Positions 5,887-10,217 of a stretch of DNA of 10,217 nucleotides are shown piece by piece. Below the pieces are notes generated by a model. The model had not been told where the DNA came from. It was given only the letters and a program-made list of their open reading frames with translations, and ran no database searches. Numbering within the stretch: the first letter of the stretch is position 1; the number at the start of each line of letters is the position of its first letter. A program made the position numbers and the translations under genes. Origin of the DNA: Firmicutes bacterium UBA5301 (GTDB taxonomy: Bacteria > Bacillota > UBA5301); NCBI GenBank assembly GCA_002408345.1, contig DHRX01000117.1, positions 1-10,217 of the forward strand, in the 5' to 3' direction.

Positions 5887-6465
5887 ATGTTTACTAAAAT
5901 CGCTTTACGACAAAAAATGCGTACTCTGCGGTCCCAGCTAAACAGCGAGACCAACGCTGCATTAAGTAGCCGGATTTGCACCAATCTACAAACTTTTTCT
6001 GCGTTGACAAACCGAACGGGAGCAACTCTCGGCTATTTAGCCTTGCCCAATGAAGTTAACATCGATCAAATACTATTTCAGTGGTTAAATCAGGGTAAAA
6101 TCATTGGTATCCCGGTAATAAAGAACCAAGACCTAGTTCCTTGCCAACTGTTGGATGCCGAATCTTTAGAGACCGGAACCTTCGGCATTAGAGAACCAAA
6201 GGCAGAATCACAACGGCCTTTGCCTTTAACGCAAATTACCGCCGTAATCCTGCCTGGGTTAGCTTTTGATAAACAAGGGAACCGTTTGGGTTATGGAAAA
6301 GGGTTTTACGATCGCTTTCTTCAATCGTTTACCATAAAACCACTCTTAGTTGCGGTGGCCTTTAGCTTCCAACTACTCGAAAAAATCCCTAGCGAACCCC
6401 ATGACATACCTGTTGATTACATCGTTACGCCGGAAAAGGTACTCCCAGCAAACCAGCAACCTTAG
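5887..6465 (+). CDS. 5-formyltetrahydrofolate cyclo-ligase (methenyl-THF synthetase)
   Basis: This cytoplasmic enzyme converts 5-formyltetrahydrofolate to 5,10-methenyltetrahydrofolate with ATP hydrolysis, returning a dead-end folate to the one-carbon pool. The 192-residue protein shows a basic N-terminal helix (LRQKMRTLRSQL, 7-18), YLALPNEVNI (50-59), FGIREP (99-104) and the family signature at 123-145: PGLAFD, then GNRLGYGKGFYDRFL (ATP/folate-binding loop). The C-terminus has the usual PHDIPVDYIVTP (171-182). Length is standard. ATG at 5887 is the first possible start, because an in-frame TAA lies a few codons upstream. It has no visible ribosome-binding site, unlike most other genes here. 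It is the only plus-strand gene and its last 41 bases overlap the end of the convergent DRTGG-domain gene. Confidence 0.93.
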   Translation: MFTKIALRQKMRTLRSQLNSETNAALSSRICTNLQTFSALTNRTGATLGYLALPNEVNIDQILFQWLNQGKIIGIPVIKNQDLVPCQLLDAESLETGTFGIREPKAESQRPLPLTQITAVILPGLAFDKQGNRLGYGKGFYDRFLQSFTIKPLLVAVAFSFQLLEKIPSEPHDIPVDYIVTPEKVLPANQQP

Positions 6466-7492
6466 CAAGGTCACAATGTTCGGAAAAATTACGCCGGGCT
6501 TGGGCAATAACAGTAGCATCTGACGCTATTATTTTTTTAGTAACGGCATGCAGCTTTTCGGAAGTAGTATAGGTATCGTATGGAACTAATAGAACCGGAA
6601 CTTTCTTTTCTGCTGCCCGAGTCAATACCCGCATATCAGGATAGATTCCACCGGTTAAAATTAGGAGCGAGGTGCTAGTTTCTAAGGCCGCTAGCGACAC
6701 TAACGGTCGGTCACCACCTGCTATAACCGCTTTGTTTATCGAACGATGAAAATAATTTAGGGCGCTTTCGGGACCCATAGCTGCAATCATTACTTCTTCT
6801 ACTAGCCGGTCTAAATACTGCTTTCCTTCTAACAGTTCACCTTCTAGAACAGAACAAACTTCCCGGGCTGAAGGAGCAACTAATTCCCGTTGTTTAGGAA
6901 TAACCCCTAAGACCGGAAAGCCCGCCTGTTCCAATAATGGAGTATAAACCCCTTTGCATTTATCTATGTTTTGCTTGGGAACATTGTTAAATAACACTCC
7001 AGCCGGTTTAACACCTACCGATTCTAAATAGCGGAGGTAAAGTAAAGCTTCATCCAAATAGTAATCATTTTCCCCCCTATTTACAACAATAGCTTTCAAC
7101 CCTAAAACTGAAGCAAGGTTTGGTGCGTCTAGCCCCAGAGCCATCATGGTTTGAGGCGCAGTGGTACCTTCAACAATAACATAATCACGATTAGCGCTAA
7201 CCGCTTGAAAACTATCTTTTATTTTTTGCACAGGATCAGCTAACGAACTATACTTGGATAAATAACTGGGGCTAGTATGAATAGGAACAATCTTATCCAT
7301 ACCTACCTCTAAACCTAAAAGTTCCTGCATAAGCAGGGCATCACCATCTTCCTTAAACTTGGTGCCGGCCACATTACCAATAGGTTTAAAATAGCCAACA
7401 TTTACCCCTGCTTCTCGCAAATGAAGCGCTAATGCTACACAAATTGCAGTCTTACCACTGCCGCCTGGACCTAAAACGATCAAACCTTTCAC
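6425..7492 (-). CDS. BioD-like AAA_26 / DRTGG-domain protein (Pta N-terminal-like, COG0857 type)
   Basis: The 355-residue protein has an N-terminal dethiobiotin-synthetase-like P-loop domain: Walker A GPGGSGKTA (8-16), YFKPIG (34-39), VEGT (107-110) and the strand VLFNNVP (166-172). A DRTGG-type domain follows (about 220-330), with VIAGGDR (256-262), ILTGG (278-282) and VPYDTYTT (303-310). The arrangement matches the regulatory N-terminal half of long phosphotransacetylases, but the catalytic Pta domain is absent and no pta gene follows. The start is GTG (7490-7492), which overlaps the TAG of the synthetase gene by one base (TAGTG), with AGGTGG about 7 bases upstream. The pair is therefore translationally coupled. 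A role as nucleotide- or metabolite-sensing partner of the acyl-CoA synthetase is inference; no biochemical function can be read from the sequence. Confidence 0.82.
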   Translation of the reverse strand: MKGLIVLGPGGSGKTAICVALALHLREAGVNVGYFKPIGNVAGTKFKEDGDALLMQELLGLEVGMDKIVPIHTSPSYLSKYSSLADPVQKIKDSFQAVSANRDYVIVEGTTAPQTMMALGLDAPNLASVLGLKAIVVNRGENDYYLDEALLYLRYLESVGVKPAGVLFNNVPKQNIDKCKGVYTPLLEQAGFPVLGVIPKQRELVAPSAREVCSVLEGELLEGKQYLDRLVEEVMIAAMGPESALNYFHRSINKAVIAGGDRPLVSLAALETSTSLLILTGGIYPDMRVLTRAAEKKVPVLLVPYDTYTTSEKLHAVTKKIIASDATVIAQARRNFSEHCDLAKVAGLLGVPFPA

Positions 7493-9606
7493 TAAGTCCC
7501 CACCTCTCGTAAAGTAATTTTTACGTCCACAGCACTAACACCATTTTCGTAAACAAAAAGCGGATTAATATCAATTTCGTTAATTTGAGGAAATTCTCGG
7601 GCTAATATGGCTACACGAGCTAACGTATCAATAACAGCTTCGATATCACCGCTCTTTTCGCCACGAAAGCCTTTTAGTAAAGTATAAGCCTTCGTCTCAG
7701 CAAGCATTGAGCGTAACTCAGTGCGATCAAGGCCATGGACAACTCGAAAAGCCACATCCTTGAGTAGGTTTACATAAATACCACCTAAGCCAAACATTAG
7801 TAACGGCCCAAACTGGAGGTCTCTAGTCATACCGATAATACACTCACGACCGACCTCTCCCATTTTTTGAACCTCAACACCATAAGCCTGAGTACCAGGC
7901 AGATGAAAATGCAAATTATCGAGAATTTCGTGGAAAACCGTAGCCACATCTTCTGGGGTTCGAACATTGAGCCGCACGCCACCTAAATCGGTTTTATGCA
8001 AAACCTTAGGTGCTGCCAGTTTTAATGCTACTGGATAACCGATCTCATCTGCTAACTTAACGGCTTCCTCTGCGGTCCGGGCCAGCTCTGTTCGGGCTGC
8101 AGGTATCCCCATTAGCGAAAGAATCTTAGCCCCCTCGCTACCAAAAAGGATGGGCCGACGATCTTCCCAAGCGGTAGTAAGAATCTTATTAATCTGGTTG
8201 CGATCAATAGATACATCCGGTAAGGGTTCCCTATCCTTTCGATTTTTGCTTAACGCCGAATACTTGGCTAAATGCTGAAAAGCCTCTACCGCTGGTTCTG
8301 CAAAACTGTAACAAGGAATACCCCCAGCGGTTAGCATTTTAGCGCCTTCTGCTACGGTAGCTCCACCCATAAATGCGGCTACTATCGGTTTGTCGGGAGC
8401 TTTTTTGCGTACTTCTAAAATAGCTTCCGCTGTGGCCGTAGGCTCCGTTACCGCCTGCGGGGTCAAAAGGATAACAACCCCATCCACATTTTCGTCAGCT
8501 AAAACGTTTTCCAGAGCAAATAAGTAGCGATCCGCCTTAGCATCACCTATAACATCTACCGGGTTTAAAAGATTGGCCTCTGCTGGCAACTGGGAACGCA
8601 TCTTTTCAATAGTATCTTTAGTGAAACGAGCCATCTGTAAACCTAGCCTCTCAACGGTATCAGCAGCAATAATACCTGGGCCTCCAGCATTGGTTACAAT
8701 CGTGACCCGATCACCAGCCGGCAAGGGTTGGGATAAGAAGACCGATGCCAAAGAAAACAAATCCTCCATACGGCGCACCCGTAATACTCCTGATTGTTTA
8801 AAGACGGTCTCATAGGTCTGATCATTACCAGCCAAAGCACCGGTATGGGAGGAGGCAGCTCGAGCCCCGGCTTCACTAGTCCCCGCTTTAAATATAATAA
8901 CCGGCTTTATCGCGCTAGTCTTACGGGCCACATCCATGAACCGTGGACCGTCGACAACATTTTCAATATAACAAAGAATAACTTTGGTGTTAGGGTCTGC
9001 CGCTGCAGCCTCAATAAAATCGGTTTCGTCTAAACCTGCTTTATTACCTAAACTGATAAATTTACTTAACCCAATTTTTTGCGAAATAGCCCAGTCCAGA
9101 ACAGCTGTACCTAAGGCGCCACTTTGGGAAATAAAAGCAATGGCGCCAGGGTTAGGAAAGTCCTGAGCAAAAGAGGCATTAATAGGGGTATGAGTATCCA
9201 TCATCCCCAGGCAGTTTGGTCCAAGAAGCCCAATTCCATTGGTACGACAAATTTCGGCCAACTCTCGTTCTAAAGCTGCCCCTTCCTTGCCAACTTCTTT
9301 AAAACCAGCTGAGATAACTATCAGCTGTTTTGTACCAGCAGCGACACACTCCTTAGCCACTGATAACACGGCTTTCGCCGGAACCGCCACAATAACTAAA
9401 TCAATCGATCCCTCTTTCTCAACGGCTTCGGTGAGGCTAGGATAACTTGTTAGCCCCTCTACTTCTGAAGCACTCGGGTTAATGGGAATGATTTTTCCCT
9501 GATAGCCGCAGGTAATTAAGTTTAACAAGACGCTATTACCTACTTTTCCTCGGCTAGTAGATGCTCCAACTACAGCAACCTTCTTGGGGTTAAAAAATTG
9601 CTTCAC
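7492..9606 (-). CDS. ADP-forming acetyl/acyl-CoA synthetase, fused alpha-beta subunits
   Basis: The enzyme interconverts acyl-CoA + ADP + phosphate with the free acid + CoA + ATP, conserving energy by substrate-level phosphorylation. From the chosen start it is 704 residues. It has a CoA-binding Rossmann domain (VAVVGAS 10-16, LLGPNCLGMM 127-136), succinyl-CoA-ligase-like domains with ISQSGALGTAVLDWA (159-173), and the phosphorylated histidine in SSHTGALAG (H254). A linker (about 450-470) leads to a C-terminal ATP-grasp beta part (about 475-700) with the second histidine in LHKTDLGGVRL (H537) and FGLGGIYV (605-612). The frame extends to a GTG at 9651, but that codon is inside the chemoreceptor terminator. 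GTG at 9604-9606 follows GAGGTG (9616-9621) by 9 bases and opens MKQFFNPKKVAVVGAS, as expected. Acyl specificity is unknown. It is coupled to the downstream DRTGG gene. Confidence 0.93.
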   Translation of the reverse strand: MKQFFNPKKVAVVGASTSRGKVGNSVLLNLITCGYQGKIIPINPSASEVEGLTSYPSLTEAVEKEGSIDLVIVAVPAKAVLSVAKECVAAGTKQLIVISAGFKEVGKEGAALERELAEICRTNGIGLLGPNCLGMMDTHTPINASFAQDFPNPGAIAFISQSGALGTAVLDWAISQKIGLSKFISLGNKAGLDETDFIEAAAADPNTKVILCYIENVVDGPRFMDVARKTSAIKPVIIFKAGTSEAGARAASSHTGALAGNDQTYETVFKQSGVLRVRRMEDLFSLASVFLSQPLPAGDRVTIVTNAGGPGIIAADTVERLGLQMARFTKDTIEKMRSQLPAEANLLNPVDVIGDAKADRYLFALENVLADENVDGVVILLTPQAVTEPTATAEAILEVRKKAPDKPIVAAFMGGATVAEGAKMLTAGGIPCYSFAEPAVEAFQHLAKYSALSKNRKDREPLPDVSIDRNQINKILTTAWEDRRPILFGSEGAKILSLMGIPAARTELARTAEEAVKLADEIGYPVALKLAAPKVLHKTDLGGVRLNVRTPEDVATVFHEILDNLHFHLPGTQAYGVEVQKMGEVGRECIIGMTRDLQFGPLLMFGLGGIYVNLLKDVAFRVVHGLDRTELRSMLAETKAYTLLKGFRGEKSGDIEAVIDTLARVAILAREFPQINEIDINPLFVYENGVSAVDVKITLREVGT

Positions 9607-9615
9607 TTTTTTATT

Positions 9616-9621
9616 CACCTC
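9616..9621 (-). promoter_or_regulatory. Ribosome-binding site that fixes the synthetase start
   Basis: GAGGTG on the minus strand lies 9 bases before the GTG at 9604-9606. It is the only good ribosome-binding sequence between the preceding terminator and the conserved N-terminus. It rules out the longer frame starting at 9651. Confidence 0.75.
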
Positions 9622-9640
9622 AACTGTTATCAAAAAGGCT

Positions 9641-9674
9641 AAAAAAAACACCCGGCACTTTCATAGTACCGGGT
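9641..9674 (-). terminator. Intrinsic terminator of the chemotaxis receptor gene
   Basis: On the minus strand ACCCGGTACT (9665-9674) pairs with AGTGCCGGGT (9650-9659), a 10-bp stem including one G-U pair, around a 5-base loop. One G and eight U's follow (A8 on the plus strand, 9641-9648). It begins 18 bases after the receptor stop codon. This is a canonical rho-independent terminator and separates the receptor from the synthetase operon. Confidence 0.92.
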
Positions 9675-9692
9675 TAAGGCACTAACTATACA

Positions 9693-10217
9693 TCAATCAA
9701 TAACGAATCTACCAACTTCGTTTTGTAAGACTCCGGCTAACTGTGACAAAGAGTCTGCAGCCGAAGCAATTTCTTGTACAGCTGCTGTTTGCTGTTGTGC
9801 GCTAGCCGAAACTTCTTCGGTACTAGCAGCACTTTCCTCAGTAATATTAGCTATGTTTTCTACAGCTGCAACAACTTCCTCACTGTTAGTCATCATTTTC
9901 TCTGAGGCTAAAGAAACTTCATTAATATGATTAACTACGGTCTGCACCGCTTCTGCGATCTTAGCAAAAGAATCGCCGGTATTGTTGATAACCGCACTTC
10001 CTGCCGCCACTTCTTTGGTCCCGGCTTCCATAGAGTTAACAGCCTTGGCGGTCTCCGACTGAATCTCCCTGATTAAACCGGAAATTTGCTCCGCTGCCTG
10101 ACGACTTTGTTCAGCCAATTTACGGACTTCTTCTGCAACGACCGCAAAGCCCCGTCCTTGTTCACCAGCCCGTGCTGCTTCAATTGCCGCGTTCAAAGCT
10201 AAAAGGTTGGTTTGATC
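9693..10217 (-). CDS. Methyl-accepting chemotaxis protein, C-terminal signalling domain (cut by the right edge)
   Basis: The frame runs in from the right edge and gives 174 residues, starting DQTNLLALNAAIEAARAGEQ, the invariant hairpin tip of chemoreceptor signalling domains that contacts CheA and CheW. Next comes GRGFAVVAEEVRKLAEQS. The remainder is a descending coiled-coil arm rich in Ala, Glu, Gln and Ser with a likely methylation stretch around EESAASTEEVSASAQQQ, ending GRFVID. There is no C-terminal CheR-tethering pentapeptide. The sensor, transmembrane and HAMP parts lie outside the window, so the ligand is unknown. An internal TTG at 10194-10196 is not a start; the family sequence continues through it. 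A strong terminator follows. Confidence 0.95.
   Translation of the reverse strand, partial: DQTNLLALNAAIEAARAGEQGRGFAVVAEEVRKLAEQSRQAAEQISGLIREIQSETAKAVNSMEAGTKEVAAGSAVINNTGDSFAKIAEAVQTVVNHINEVSLASEKMMTNSEEVVAAVENIANITEESAASTEEVSASAQQQTAAVQEIASAADSLSQLAGVLQNEVGRFVID

Noticed and set aside
6459..6471. ACCTT-AGC-AAGGT hairpin at the cyclo-ligase stop as a bidirectional terminator
   Set aside because: The stem is only 5 bp, the loop is 3 bases and no U-run follows on either strand.
8573..9445. Several 60-80 codon frames on both strands inside the synthetase gene
   Set aside because: They are shadows of a long, highly conserved coding sequence and show no motifs or start signals.
9607..9651. 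15-residue N-terminal extension of the synthetase starting at GTG 9651
   Set aside because: The codon lies in the stem of the upstream terminator, the added residues are translated U-run, and a good ribosome-binding site supports 9606.
1..10217. Mobile elements, CRISPR arrays, tRNA/rRNA genes, phage or defence genes
   Set aside because: I looked for terminal repeats, regularly spaced repeats, transposase or integrase motifs and structured RNA genes and saw none; the gene content is chromosomal housekeeping.

Overview
The window reads as ordinary chromosomal DNA of a Gram-positive, low-to-moderate GC anaerobe, most likely a spore-forming member of the Clostridia (Bacillota). I base this on strong GGAGG-type ribosome-binding sites, frequent GTG/TTG starts, a BofC-like protein, a PrsW-family protein, a ruvC-ruvA-ruvB cluster preceded by yebC, and an ADP-forming acyl-CoA synthetase paired with a DRTGG-domain protein. 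Eleven of the twelve genes lie on the minus strand. I saw no mobile element, CRISPR array, tRNA or rRNA, and no gene-free stretch longer than about 100 bases.

Right part (about 6425-10217, minus strand): the C-terminal signalling half of a methyl-accepting chemotaxis protein runs in from the right edge and ends at a textbook intrinsic terminator (9641-9674). It is followed by a fused ADP-forming acetyl/acyl-CoA synthetase (ATP from acyl-CoA) and, in a 1-base TAGTG overlap, a BioD-like/DRTGG protein that resembles the regulatory N-terminal half of long phosphotransacetylases. These two form one small energy-metabolism operon.

Middle (about 4530-6465): a lone plus-strand 5-formyltetrahydrofolate cyclo-ligase gene overlaps the DRTGG gene tail-to-tail. 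It diverges from a minus-strand pgsA-like phospholipid synthase followed by a PrsW-type membrane protease. The cyclo-ligase start has no ribosome-binding site and has a -10-like box at the right place for a leaderless transcript.

Left part (1 to about 4568, minus strand): a well-formed extended -10 promoter (4539-4568) precedes yebC, then a BofC-like membrane-anchored protein, ruvC, ruvA, ruvB (Holliday-junction processing), queH (last step of queuosine synthesis) and recO (recombinational repair, cut by the left edge). Spacings are tight from ruvC onward (TAATG overlap for ruvC-ruvA, 2 bases for ruvA-ruvB). Between the bofC-like gene and ruvC lies a terminator-like hairpin whose 3' arm contains the only ribosome-binding sequence of ruvC. 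It is the most intriguing regulatory structure in the window.

I did not find a clearly new multi-gene system. The points most worth a second look are the ruvC leader hairpin with its 7-codon mini-ORF, the synthetase/DRTGG pair, the putative leaderless cyclo-ligase mRNA, and queH embedded in the ruv-recO cluster.
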